Positions 16,006-25,004 of a stretch of 64,000 bases of DNA are shown here, piece by piece. The notes below the pieces were generated by a model that was given only the letters and a program-made list of their open reading frames with translations, was not told the origin of the DNA and did no database searches. The stretch spans positions 62,001 through 126,000 of the forward strand of contig JAWKHS010000011.1 in NCBI GenBank assembly GCA_041394705.1. The letters are read 5' to 3'. The translations under genes were made by a program, and so were the position numbers. The DNA is from Vicinamibacterales bacterium. Lineage in GTDB: Bacteria > Acidobacteriota > Vicinamibacteria > Vicinamibacterales > UBA2999. How positions within the stretch are numbered: position 1 is the first letter of the stretch; the number at the start of each line of letters is the position of its first letter.

Positions 16006-19000
16006 ATGGGCGGCGCCATGGCCACCAGGCGCGCCCTCCTCTTCGGCATCGACGACTACGCGAACATCCGGCCGCTCGACGGCTGCGCCAACGACTCCCG
16101 CCTGGTGCGCCGCCTGCTCGTGGAGCGCTTCGGCTTCCCCGAGGCGAACGTCACCCAGCTCCTGAATGCCGAGGCCACGCGCGCGGCGATGCTGGCCGCG
16201 TTCGACGCCCTCATCGCGGCCACGGGCGACGACGACGTCGTGGTCGTCCACTACGCGGGCCACGGATCGCAGATGCGCGACCGCGAGGGCGACGAGCCGA
16301 GCGGTTTCGACAGCACGCTCATGCCCTGGGACACGGGCCGGGCGCCGCTCGAGAACCGCGACATCACCGACGACGAGATCCACCTGAAGCTCGAAGCCCT
16401 GTCGGCGAAGACGCCGCACATCACGCTGCTCGTGGACGCGTGCCACTCGGGCACGATCACGCGCGATGCCTTCGGCGCGAAGACCCGCGCCGTGGAGCCG
16501 GATCTCCGGCCGGTGTCGCAACTGCCGCCGTCGCCCATCCCCGGCGGACGCCTGCCGCGGACGCGCTCCGGCGCCAGCGGATGGCTGCCTCTGGGCGATC
16601 GCTACGTGCTCATCTCCGGCTGCCGCGACGACGAAGAGGCGATGGAGTACGTGCCGGCGGACGGCAGCGGCCCCAACGGCGCGCTCACCTACTTCTTGTG
16701 CCAGGAGCTCGGCAAGGCCGCCGGGACGACGACCTACCGGGACGTGTTCGAGGCGGTCTCGGCGCGCGTCACGGCCTACAACAGGGGCCAGCACCCGCAG
16801 ATGGAAGGCACGGCCGACAAGGTGATCTTCGGCGTGACCGAGCTGCCCCCGGCGCCCTTCGTGGCGGTCACGGCCCGGACCGGCGCGTCGGTGACGCTCG
16901 GCGCCGGATCGGCGCAGGGCGTGACGGCAGGATCGTCGTACGCCGTCCAGCCCGCCGGCGCCAAGACCACCGACGCGGCGACCGCGCTCGGCACGGTGGT
17001 GGTACGGACCGTGGCGCCCTTTTCGGCGGAGGCCGACGTGACGGCCGAGACCGGCGCCGGCATCACGCCCGGCACCCGGGCGTTCGAGACGCGACACGCG
17101 CACGACGGCGCCCCGCTGGCGGTGCAGCTGGCCGATCCCGACGCCGAGGCCGCGTTCGGCGCGCGGCTGGCCGCGTCGGCGCTGCTCGGGGTGGCGGCAG
17201 GCGCCACGCCTGCGGTTCGCGTCTCGCTCCTGCCGGCGCGGACCGCCGTCGGGCCTGGCGATCCCGTCCCGCAGGCCGGTCCCCTCGCCGACGCGCGGTG
17301 GGCCGTCGTCGATCGGACCGGCAGCCTCGTGATGCCGCTCAAGGCGCGCGGCGACGTGGAGACGGTGGTCCAGAACCTGGAGAAGGTCGCGCGGGCCGCA
17401 CGGGTGCTGGCGCTGGACAACCCCGTGCCCGGTCGCCTCCGTGGAGCGGTGACGCTCGACGTGCTGCGACACGCCCCGGACGGCAGCTACGTACCGGCGG
17501 CGCCGCCGGCCGACGGCGGTCAGGTCGAGATCGACGAAGGCCAGCGCGTCCGCTTCCAGATCACCAACCATCACGACCGGCCGCTGTTCGTCGCCGTCCT
17601 CTACATCGGCACCGGCGCCGAGATCACGGTGCCCGCGCACCTGCAGCTCGCACCGGGCGTCACCGACGGGAGCCTCACCGGCCCGATCACGTTTCCGCCC
17701 AACTACCCCTTCGTGGACCTGGGCGATCCGTTCACGGGCGTGGACGCGGTGGAGACGGTGAAGCTCGTCGTGTCGGAGGAAGCGGTGGACTTCAGCGGCC
17801 TGGCGCAGGCCGCCGTCCGCAGCGCCGGGCCGATCCCGGCGAGGTCGCCGCTGGCGGCGTCGCTGCAGCGCGCGGCGGGCATCTCGACGCGCGGGTTCGC
17901 GGTGGATCCGGCGCCGGCGCCCGCCGCGCCGTCGGAGCCCGACTGGACCGTCCACGCGCGATCGCTGCTCGTGCGCCGGCGGGCCACCACCCTGACCGCG
18001 GCGCCAGCCGCCGTCGGGCAGGCGGTGGTCTCGGCCCCGGCCCTGACCGGCACGCTCGGCACCGGCCTCGGCGCCGACGGGCGCGACGACACCGCGGACT
18101 TCGCGACGGCCGCGCTCCACGGCGCGCTGCAGGCCGCCGATGTCGCGATGAAGCAGACGCTCGTCATCGACGGCGCCCGGCCGGCGGGCGCCGCGACGAG
18201 GGGGGCCGAGACCGCCCCGGTGGCGGTGCAGCTCAGGCCGCCGCCCGACGGCTACGGCCAGATGGTGCTCGCGGCCGATGAACTCGGCGTCGTGTCGTGG
18301 GCCTTCGCCGAATCCGCGCCGGCCACGCGCGGCGACGGCCGGGCCGGCGGACGCACGTATACGATTCCCGGCGCGGTGCCGCAGGAGTCGCCCGGCTCGC
18401 CGGGCACCCGCGGCGTCATCGGCCTCGTGGGCAGGAAGGTCATCAAGGAGCTGGTGTTCCCGATTCTCGAGCCGATGCTGGGCCGGGCTGGCGCGTCGGC
18501 CGTGCACTGGCTCGAGACCGCGCGCTGGCCGTACCGCGTCCGCGCCTTCACCCCCGACGACTACACGCGGGACGACGTGCCGGCGATCGACGGGGACGGG
18601 TGGCGCCGCCTTGGCGCGGGCCGCGCGCTCCTGATGGTGCACGGCACCTTCAGCCGGTCGCACCTGGCCTTCGCCGCGCTGCCCAGGGAGGACGTCGAGA
18701 CGCTGCACCGGATGTACGGCGGGCGCGTGTTCGCGTTCGACCACCTGTTCCTCTCCGAGGATCCGGCCGAGAACGTCCGCTGGCTCGCCTCCCGGATGCC
18801 GGACGACGTCGATCTCACGTTCGACATCGTGTGCCATTCGCGCGGCGGACTCGTGAGCCGCGTGCTCGCCGAGAAGCAGGGCGAGCTGTCCCTGGGCAGC
18901 CGCCGGGTCCGCGTCGGCAAGGTGGTGCTCGTCGGCGTGCCGAACGCCGGCACCGTCCTGGCCGATCCCGCCCACGTGCAGCGCCTGCTGGACGTCTTCA

Positions 19001-19440
19001 CGAACCTCGTGAACTTCCTGCCGGACCAGCTCGGCACGCCGGTGCTCACGATGCTGGTCGAGTTCGCGAAGCTGGCGGCCATCGGCGCGCTGGACGCCCT
19101 CCCGGGACTGCGGTCGATGCACCCGGCAGGCGACTTCGCGCGGTGGCTGAACGCACCCGCCGACGCGGACGGCACGCGCTACTTCGCCGTGGCGTCGAAC
19201 ATGGCTCCGTCCGACCCTGGCCTGCGGCACTTCGTGCGGTCGCGGGCCCTCGACGCGCTCTTCCACGGCGGCAACGACCTGGTCGTGCCGTCCGCGGGCG
19301 CGTTCACGGCCGAGGGCGCCTCGCTCTTCCCCGTGCCGTCGCCGCTGCTGCTGGACGGCGACGCGGCGGTGGCGCACACGAAGTACTTCGCCGACCCGGC
19401 CGTGCGGCGGCAGGTGCTCGGCTGGCTGGGAACGGCGTAA
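16006..19440 (+). CDS. Caspase-like peptidase fused to a C-terminal lipase-like alpha/beta hydrolase
   Basis: 1144 residues. Residues 8-280 are a caspase-like (C14, metacaspase-type) peptidase. The start LLFGIDDY is typical, and the catalytic dyad is intact: H86 in HYAGHGS and C146 in DACHSG. The middle (about 285-800) is a long beta-rich, Ala/Pro-rich region with one segment (about 490-590) resembling DUF4384-like modules often attached to bacterial caspases. Residues about 840-1144 are a lipase-like alpha/beta hydrolase: oxyanion motif MVHGTF, nucleophile S945 in CHSRGG, and probable D1091 and H1124. No signal peptide or membrane helix is seen. An in-frame ATG at 16018 is an alternative start. 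The C11 peptidase gene follows 22 nt downstream, so an operon is likely. The combination suggests a proteolytically triggered membrane-damaging effector, which is inference. Confidence 0.85.
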   Translation: MGGAMATRRALLFGIDDYANIRPLDGCANDSRLVRRLLVERFGFPEANVTQLLNAEATRAAMLAAFDALIAATGDDDVVVVHYAGHGSQMRDREGDEPSGFDSTLMPWDTGRAPLENRDITDDEIHLKLEALSAKTPHITLLVDACHSGTITRDAFGAKTRAVEPDLRPVSQLPPSPIPGGRLPRTRSGASGWLPLGDRYVLISGCRDDEEAMEYVPADGSGPNGALTYFLCQELGKAAGTTTYRDVFEAVSARVTAYNRGQHPQMEGTADKVIFGVTELPPAPFVAVTARTGASVTLGAGSAQGVTAGSSYAVQPAGAKTTDAATALGTVVVRTVAPFSAEADVTAETGAGITPGTRAFETRHAHDGAPLAVQLADPDAEAAFGARLAASALLGVAAGATPAVRVSLLPARTAVGPGDPVPQAGPLADARWAVVDRTGSLVMPLKARGDVETVVQNLEKVARAARVLALDNPVPGRLRGAVTLDVLRHAPDGSYVPAAPPADGGQVEIDEGQRVRFQITNHHDRPLFVAVLYIGTGAEITVPAHLQLAPGVTDGSLTGPITFPPNYPFVDLGDPFTGVDAVETVKLVVSEEAVDFSGLAQAAVRSAGPIPARSPLAASLQRAAGISTRGFAVDPAPAPAAPSEPDWTVHARSLLVRRRATTLTAAPAAVGQAVVSAPALTGTLGTGLGADGRDDTADFATAALHGALQAADVAMKQTLVIDGARPAGAATRGAETAPVAVQLRPPPDGYGQMVLAADELGVVSWAFAESAPATRGDGRAGGRTYTIPGAVPQESPGSPGTRGVIGLVGRKVIKELVFPILEPMLGRAGASAVHWLETARWPYRVRAFTPDDYTRDDVPAIDGDGWRRLGAGRALLMVHGTFSRSHLAFAALPREDVETLHRMYGGRVFAFDHLFLSEDPAENVRWLASRMPDDVDLTFDIVCHSRGGLVSRVLAEKQGELSLGSRRVRVGKVVLVGVPNAGTVLADPAHVQRLLDVFTNLVNFLPDQLGTPVLTMLVEFAKLAAIGALDALPGLRSMHPAGDFARWLNAPADADGTRYFAVASNMAPSDPGLRHFVRSRALDALFHGGNDLVVPSAGAFTAEGASLFPVPSPLLLDGDAAVAHTKYFADPAVRRQVLGWLGTA

Positions 19441-19462
19441 GCTGCCGGAGGAGCCCCCCGCC

Positions 19463-20728
19463 ATGCCCGAGACCGCGCCCCCCCGGAAGCCGTGGGCCGT
19501 CCTGGCCTACACGATCGCCGAGGACACGCACTCGTCCACCCTGCTCGACACCACGGCCAGGGGCGAGCTCGAGGCGCTCTGCGACGCCGCCGACCTCCGC
19601 AAGGTGAGCCTGGCCGCGCAGGTGGACTTCAAGGGCCGGCGCGGCGTCTATCGCGGCGCCGTCACCAGGGTCGCGCCGAAGCGGCGCGGCTTCTCGGACA
19701 TCGACCCGAAACGCTTCGAGCTGTGGAAGCAGGTGGAGGCGAGCGTGGAGGCCGGGGAGGCCACGGTCCGGCTGCAGCGCGACCCGTCGGATCTCAACGC
19801 CACCGATGTCGACGTCCTGGAAGCGTTCCTCGAGTTCGGCCGCGCGGAATGCCCGGCCGATCGGTACGTGGTGTCGTTCTTCGGACATGCCGCCGGGCCG
19901 CTCGGGCTCTTCGAGGACCGGACGCCCGGCAGCGACAGGCAGGACACGATGCGCCTGCCCGCCCTGGTCAGGGGCTTCAAGGGCGCGGGCAGCCGGGCCG
20001 ACGTGGTGATCTTCCGCGACTGCTACATGAACTGCCTCGAGACCGCCTACCAGCTCAGGAACTCCACGGAGTTCCTCGTGGCCACGCAGGCGATGGCACC
20101 GGCCTCCGGCGCGTGGCCGTGGCGGGCCTTCATGCAGCGACTGGGCGAGGGGGGGAGCGCGTACGACGTCGGGCTCGGGGTGGCCAAGGCGCTGGGCGCC
20201 TACCTGGACGACCCGGCGAACCGCGACGACCTGGAGGCGGTGCCCTATTCCCTGCTGGATCTGAGCGCGGCCGCCGACATCGTGGCGCCGCTGGCGCAGC
20301 TGACCGACGCCCTCGACGCGGCCCGGCTGGATCCGGACCGGCGCCGGCTGTACGCGCGGGCGCTCGAGGCGTCGCGCGTGGGGTCGCCGCTGCGGGGCAA
20401 GCTCCCGGGCGACCCGGCGCTGCTCGACGTGCGGACGCTTTGCACGCGGCTCGGCAGGCTCAAGGGCCACCCGGTGGCGGCGCCAGCGGCCGCCCTGGGG
20501 CGCGTCGTGCGCACCACGCTCGTACGCTGGCACCACAGCCAGACGCGCCACCACAAGGGGACGGCCCTCTTCTACAAGCCCGTGACGGAAGACGATCTCA
20601 ACGACTCGTTCCTGCAGGCCACGAACGAACCGGTGGCCGCCGACGACGCCGCCCACTATCGGGCGCTCGCGCTGTCGAAGGCCACCGGGTGGCACCGGAT
20701 CGCGCTGAACCCGCTGCCGATCGACTAG
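19463..20728 (+). CDS. Clostripain-like (peptidase C11) family protein
   Basis: 421 residues. The N-terminal half matches clan-CD C11 (clostripain) peptidases: AVLAYTIAEDT near residue 12 replaces the usual opening strand, VSFFGHAAG carries the catalytic-type His (H142), and VIFRDCYMNCLE carries the Cys (C187). The usual motif is D-A-C-x-M; here it reads R-D-C-Y-M, so the dyad is retained but the neighbourhood is altered. C11 enzymes cleave after Arg or Lys. The C-terminal part (about 270-421) is helical and unrecognised. No signal peptide is visible, whereas classical clostripain is secreted. A strong GGAGGAG site precedes the ATG. It is probably co-transcribed with the caspase-lipase gene and ends 3 nt from the convergent histone-like gene. 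Confidence 0.8.
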   Translation: MPETAPPRKPWAVLAYTIAEDTHSSTLLDTTARGELEALCDAADLRKVSLAAQVDFKGRRGVYRGAVTRVAPKRRGFSDIDPKRFELWKQVEASVEAGEATVRLQRDPSDLNATDVDVLEAFLEFGRAECPADRYVVSFFGHAAGPLGLFEDRTPGSDRQDTMRLPALVRGFKGAGSRADVVIFRDCYMNCLETAYQLRNSTEFLVATQAMAPASGAWPWRAFMQRLGEGGSAYDVGLGVAKALGAYLDDPANRDDLEAVPYSLLDLSAAADIVAPLAQLTDALDAARLDPDRRRLYARALEASRVGSPLRGKLPGDPALLDVRTLCTRLGRLKGHPVAAPAAALGRVVRTTLVRWHHSQTRHHKGTALFYKPVTEDDLNDSFLQATNEPVAADDAAHYRALALSKATGWHRIALNPLPID

Positions 20729-20731
20729 CGG

Positions 20732-20857
20732 CTAGCGCTTCTTCGCGGCCTTCTTCGTGGTCTTCTTCGCGGCCTTCTTGGCGGCTTTTTTTGCCGTCGT
20801 GGTCGCCGCGCCGCGCTTCGTGGCCATGCCGCGAGGCTTGTCGTCTTTTCCTGGCAT
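20732..20857 (-). CDS. Small Lys/Ala-rich histone H1-like protein (41 aa)
   Basis: A 41-residue, very basic protein: an MPGKDDKPRG head followed by AKKAAKKAAKKTTKKAAKKR-type repeats. It resembles the Lys/Ala-rich tails of bacterial histone H1-like proteins and would be expected to bind DNA or other polyanions. It is considered real because AGGAG lies 8 nt before the ATG and the gene fits between two convergent or divergent genes without overlap. Its stop (CTA on the plus strand, 20732-20734) sits within the palindrome CTAGC-G-GCTAG (20725-20735), which also contains the C11 stop. It is too short for family-based certainty. Its start lies 74 nt from the divergent caspase-nSTAND gene. Confidence 0.7.
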   Translation of the reverse strand: MPGKDDKPRGMATKRGAATTTAKKAAKKAAKKTTKKAAKKR

Positions 20858-20931
20858 GCGTCGCACTCCTTGGGTGAGGGGACCCGTGGTGGCGTCCGAG
20901 ACGCGCGCGAGTGTAGCAGAAACGCTTTGAC

Positions 20932-23900
20932 ATGCACGGCGCCGGCGCGCAGCATTCCGCCATGTCTGGCGCGTCCCCCTCACCGCCGTTCCGTCGTTCG
21001 ATCGCGGTCGTCATCGGCATCGACCAGTACGCGACCGGCATCCCGGCCCTGAGGACCGCCGTGAACGACGCGCGTCGCGTCGGCGAGCTCCTGGCCGCCC
21101 AGCACGGCTACGACGTCACCACCGTCGTGGACGCCGAGGCCACGCGCGCGCGCCTCGTCACGCTCCTGCGGGAGGAGCTGCCGGCCTCCGTCGGTCCAGA
21201 CGACCGCGTGTGCTTCTACTTCGCGGGCCACGGCGTGGCCGTGGACGGCGACCAGGGGCCGAACGGCTACCTGCTGCCCGCGGACGCCAACCGTGCCGAC
21301 GCCGCGACGTTCCTGCACATGCCGCTCGTGCACGACGCGCTCGTGGCCCTGCCGTGCCGGCACATGCTCGTCATCCTCGACTCGTGCTTCTCGGGCGCCT
21401 TTCGCTGGAGCGGCACCCGCGCCTTCACGCCCCTGCCGGAGGTGATCCACCAGGAGCGCTACGACCGGTTCGTCCACGATCCGGCGTGGCAGGTCATCAC
21501 GTCGGCTTCGCAGGACCAGGAGGCGCTCGATCGCCTGGCGACGGGCGCGCTCGGCAGCCGCGACGGGGACGGCGACCACTCGCCATTCGCCATCGCGCTC
21601 TTCGAGGCGCTGGAAGGCCAGGGCGACGTGGTACCGCGGTCGGGCGGCGACGGCGTCATCACCGCCACCGAGCTCTACCTCTACATCGAGGACCGCCTGC
21701 AGCCGGCCAGCATCGAGGCCGGGAAGCGCCAGACGCCGTGCCTGTGGCAGCTCCCCAAGCACGAGAAGGGCGAGTTCATCTTCCTGGCGCCCGGCCGCGA
21801 CGTGTCCCTGCCCAAGGCGCCGCCGCTCACCTTCGACGCCAACCCGTGGAAGGGCCTCGCCGCCTACGACAAGACGGATGCGGCGCTCTTCTTCGGCCGA
21901 GAGGCGCCCATCGCGGCGCTCCAGGCCGCCATCGAGGCCAAGCCCTTCGTCGCCGTGCTCGGCTCGTCGGGGACCGGCAAGTCGAGCCTGGTCAAGGCCG
22001 GCGTCCTCCCACGGCTGGAATCGGACGGCCGGTGGCAGGTCCTGCCGGTGGTCCGGCCCGGCACGTCGCCCATCGACGCCGTCGCCCATGCCGTCGCGAC
22101 ACTGGCCCCGGGTCCAGTGGCCGGCACCCCGGAAGCCATCACGGCCGCGGTGACCGGCTGGTGCGCGGCCCATCCCGACACGCGGCTGCTGCTCGTCGTG
22201 GACCAGTGCGAGGAACTCGTCACGATGGCCCGGGCCGCCTCGGCGCGCGACACGGTCACCTCGCTCCTGGCCGCGCTCCTGGATCGGTGCTCGCGGCAGG
22301 TGGCCGTGGTCCTCACGCTCCGCACCGACTTCGAACCGCAGTTCGATCGGTCGGCGCTGGGCCCGCGCTGGCGTGACGGGCGATTCGTGGTGCCGCCCAT
22401 GAGCCGCGCCGATCTCAAGGCCGTCATCGAGCAGCCCGCGTCCGCCAAGGTCCTCTATTTCGATCCGCCGGCCCTGGTGGAGACGCTGCTCGACGACGTC
22501 GTCAATACGCCGGGCGGACTGCCGCTGCTGTCCTTCGCGCTGAGCGAGATGTACGTCCGCTACGTGACCCGCCGGGCCAGCGACCGCGCCCTCACGCGCG
22601 ACGACTACGACGCGCTCGGGGGCGTCGTGGGCGCCCTCAGGTCGCGCGCCGACGCCGAGTACGACGCCCTCGACGCGTCCCATCGGGCGTCGATGCAGCG
22701 GCTCATGCTGCGCATGGTCAGCGGCGGCGCCGGGAGCCTCGTGAAGCGGCGCGTCAGCGACGCCGAGCTGGAGTACCGCGATCCAGCCGAGACGGCGAGG
22801 GTCGAGGAGGTGAAGAAGCGGCTCACCGCCGCCCGCCTCGTGGTGGAGGGCAAGGAGACCGACGGCGAGAGCTACGCCGAGCCCGCCCACGATGCGCTCG
22901 TCCGGAGCTGGGCGCGCCTCATCGGCTGGATGCACGAGGTGAACGCCGACGCGGTGCCGCTGGCCACGCGCCAGAAGCTGGCGACGGCGGCGCTCGACTG
23001 GTCCCGCGCCGTGGATTCGGCCGCCAAGAAGGGGCTGCTCTGGGCCGACAGCGTCCGGAGCGCCATGCTCGCGCCGCTCGTGAAGGGCGGAAGCGCCGCG
23101 CCCTGGCTCAACGCCCGGGAGCGCGCCTTCGCCGAGCGGAGCGTGCGCGGACGCCGCAACGCCCGCTACGCGTCCATCGCCGTGACGATCGCCATCGCGG
23201 TCCTGGCCGTGGCCAGCCTGATCTTCGCCGCGCAGGCGCGGACGGCGGCGCAGGATGCGGCCGCCGAGGCCGAGCGCGCGGAGTTCGAGAAGGAGCGGGC
23301 CGTGCGCAGCCTCTTCTCGTCGCTGAAGCTCTACATGACGAGCGGCTGGATGGGCAGCGTCTGCGCGTTCGGCCTCTGCCAGGACGCGCCCGCCGGCGAC
23401 GGCGACGACGACGCGTGGTTCTCGATCGCGCAGCTGCCGCAGACGGTCGAGAACACGTCGGACCTCGGGTACAACGAGTCGCGCGACTTCATCGTCGCCC
23501 GCGAGTACGGCCAGGGCCACGTGCTCGTGTACGCCCACGACGGCCTGGTCAGCGACACGGAGATCCCGCAGGAGAACACCGGGACCGGACAGGGCGCCGA
23601 CAACCTCGTGTTCGCCGAGAACGCCCTCCGGTGGCTGGATGCCGTGGGCCCGCCGACGGCCTGCGCCGCCGACACCAAGATCGTCTACTGGGAAGGCACC
23701 TACACCCGCCAGGAGGACATCGAGGCCGTCCAGGGCTTCATCGGCCGCCGCGGCTGGCACTTCGTGGTCACGCGGCCAGACACCCTCGAACAGAACCTCG
23801 CGTGCGCCTCGGTGCTCTGGTACTCCAGCGACTGGACGCCCCCGCCCGACTTCGCCACGCACCACGTCCCGCTCATCGAGCAGTTCGTGAAGGACGGCGG

Positions 23901-24099
23901 CGGCCTGCTGGTGGGCGGGCTCGGCTGGTCGTACTGGCAGGAGCACCCGACGGCTCCCTCGTATGCCGCCGACGAGCTCGGCAAGCCGTTCGGCTTCCGC
24001 TTCACGCACGACGCGTTCGTCGGCGACAAGGATCGGCCCCTGCCGGTGCTGGAGCCCGCGGCGGCCCCGGGAACGCCGGCGACGCCCGCCACGCGCTGA
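20932..24099 (+). CDS. Caspase - nSTAND ATPase - membrane - GATase-like protein
   Basis: 1055 residues. Residues 22-280: caspase-like peptidase with H100 (YFAGHG) and C152 (LDSCFSG), both catalytic residues intact. Residues about 305-720: novel-STAND (nSTAND1-type) NTPase, opening with NPWKGLAAY and FFGRE, with Walker A GSSGTGKS (344-351, K350) and Walker B LLLVVDQCEE (D424). Residues about 744-768: one transmembrane helix, followed by a short coiled coil. Residues about 850-1010: a Rossmann-like, GATase/ThuA-like fold (IVYWEGTYT, QFVKDGGGLLVGG) resembling the segment next to M60-like domains. STAND ATPases act as switches that assemble on sensing a signal. The expected output is caspase activation tethered to the membrane, which is inference. 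ATG 20962 is an alternative start. Confidence 0.85.
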   Translation: MHGAGAQHSAMSGASPSPPFRRSIAVVIGIDQYATGIPALRTAVNDARRVGELLAAQHGYDVTTVVDAEATRARLVTLLREELPASVGPDDRVCFYFAGHGVAVDGDQGPNGYLLPADANRADAATFLHMPLVHDALVALPCRHMLVILDSCFSGAFRWSGTRAFTPLPEVIHQERYDRFVHDPAWQVITSASQDQEALDRLATGALGSRDGDGDHSPFAIALFEALEGQGDVVPRSGGDGVITATELYLYIEDRLQPASIEAGKRQTPCLWQLPKHEKGEFIFLAPGRDVSLPKAPPLTFDANPWKGLAAYDKTDAALFFGREAPIAALQAAIEAKPFVAVLGSSGTGKSSLVKAGVLPRLESDGRWQVLPVVRPGTSPIDAVAHAVATLAPGPVAGTPEAITAAVTGWCAAHPDTRLLLVVDQCEELVTMARAASARDTVTSLLAALLDRCSRQVAVVLTLRTDFEPQFDRSALGPRWRDGRFVVPPMSRADLKAVIEQPASAKVLYFDPPALVETLLDDVVNTPGGLPLLSFALSEMYVRYVTRRASDRALTRDDYDALGGVVGALRSRADAEYDALDASHRASMQRLMLRMVSGGAGSLVKRRVSDAELEYRDPAETARVEEVKKRLTAARLVVEGKETDGESYAEPAHDALVRSWARLIGWMHEVNADAVPLATRQKLATAALDWSRAVDSAAKKGLLWADSVRSAMLAPLVKGGSAAPWLNARERAFAERSVRGRRNARYASIAVTIAIAVLAVASLIFAAQARTAAQDAAAEAERAEFEKERAVRSLFSSLKLYMTSGWMGSVCAFGLCQDAPAGDGDDDAWFSIAQLPQTVENTSDLGYNESRDFIVAREYGQGHVLVYAHDGLVSDTEIPQENTGTGQGADNLVFAENALRWLDAVGPPTACAADTKIVYWEGTYTRQEDIEAVQGFIGRRGWHFVVTRPDTLEQNLACASVLWYSSDWTPPPDFATHHVPLIEQFVKDGGGLLVGGLGWSYWQEHPTAPSYAADELGKPFGFRFTHDAFVGDKDRPLPVLEPAAAPGTPATPATR

Positions 24100-24136
24100 G
24101 ACCGCGGGCGCTCGAGGCGGACCGCCGGCGCGGCCA

Positions 24137-24994
24137 CTAGCCGGACAGGACCGCCAGCACGGCGTCGACGGCGGCGTCCGGCGGCGCGTCCCGCAGGTCG
24201 AGCCACTGCGACTGGCTGAACATGTAGTCGAGGCCGTCGTCGAGCGGGGCGTCGTCGATGCGCACGGGAATCCGGCGCACGCCGTGCTTCTTGGCCATCG
24301 TGATCTCGATGAGGACGTCCTCCGACGCGCCGGTCCGCCGCGACACGATCACGACCATCGCCCGGCTGGCGCGAATCGCCTGCGGGATGACGCGGGCGTA
24401 GGCGGCGCCGGCCGGCACGTCGCGCGGGGCGATCCAGCAGCGCTGGCCGCGGGCCTCGAGCCCGCTCGCAAGCGACGTGGCCCAGTCCCGGTCCGCCGAC
24501 GCGTGGCTGACGAACACGACGGCGCCTGGCTGGGGCGTCACGCCGTCCCGGGCGAGCACCTCCAGGAGGCGCGCCAGGTCGTCGCGCCAGCGATCGTCGT
24601 CGAGGCGGAGCGCGTGCCACCTCACGAGGTCGCGAATGTCGTCCGGCAGCGACTCCGCGGACGGGAACTCCGCGCCGCCGACGAGCACGGGCACCAGCCG
24701 GCACCCCGCCTCGAGGGCCGACGAGATCTCGAGGCGCACCTGGTCGGCTCCCCAGTCGAGGAGGCGGCCGCCATGCGCGTCCCGGAGCGCAGCCCACGAC
24801 GGGCCGATCAGCACGAGCACCACGCGGGCGCCGTGCACGGCCTGCACCACGTCGGCCAGGCCGTCGTACCCGCGACGCATCGGCACGTCCATGGCCACCT
24901 GGTCGGCGCCGAACCGATCGGCCAGATCGGAGGCGAGGCGCGAGGCCTGGGCCGAGGCGTCGCCCCGGCGGTACGACACGTAGATCTGGGCCAT
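24137..24994 (-). CDS. Tandem-TIR-domain protein
   Basis: 285 residues that form two TIR domains back to back. TIR1 (2-147) opens with IYVSYRRGDAS, and E89 lies at the catalytic NADase position. TIR2 (158-280) opens with VFVSHASADRDW and contains CWIAPRDVPAG; E230, or less likely E225, is its candidate catalytic residue. TIR1 is the SEFIR/TIR_2-like type and TIR2 the type with the CWIAPRD motif, so the pair did not arise from recent duplication. Bacterial TIR domains typically cleave NAD+ or make cyclic ADP-ribose signals in immunity, and some act as scaffolds. The ATG lies 10 nt after the stop of the Ser/Thr kinase gene, so kinase and TIR are one operon. Confidence 0.88.
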   Translation of the reverse strand: MAQIYVSYRRGDASAQASRLASDLADRFGADQVAMDVPMRRGYDGLADVVQAVHGARVVLVLIGPSWAALRDAHGGRLLDWGADQVRLEISSALEAGCRLVPVLVGGAEFPSAESLPDDIRDLVRWHALRLDDDRWRDDLARLLEVLARDGVTPQPGAVVFVSHASADRDWATSLASGLEARGQRCWIAPRDVPAGAAYARVIPQAIRASRAMVVIVSRRTGASEDVLIEITMAKKHGVRRIPVRIDDAPLDDGLDYMFSQSQWLDLRDAPPDAAVDAVLAVLSG

Positions 24995-25004
24995 GGCCGG
25001 GTCG

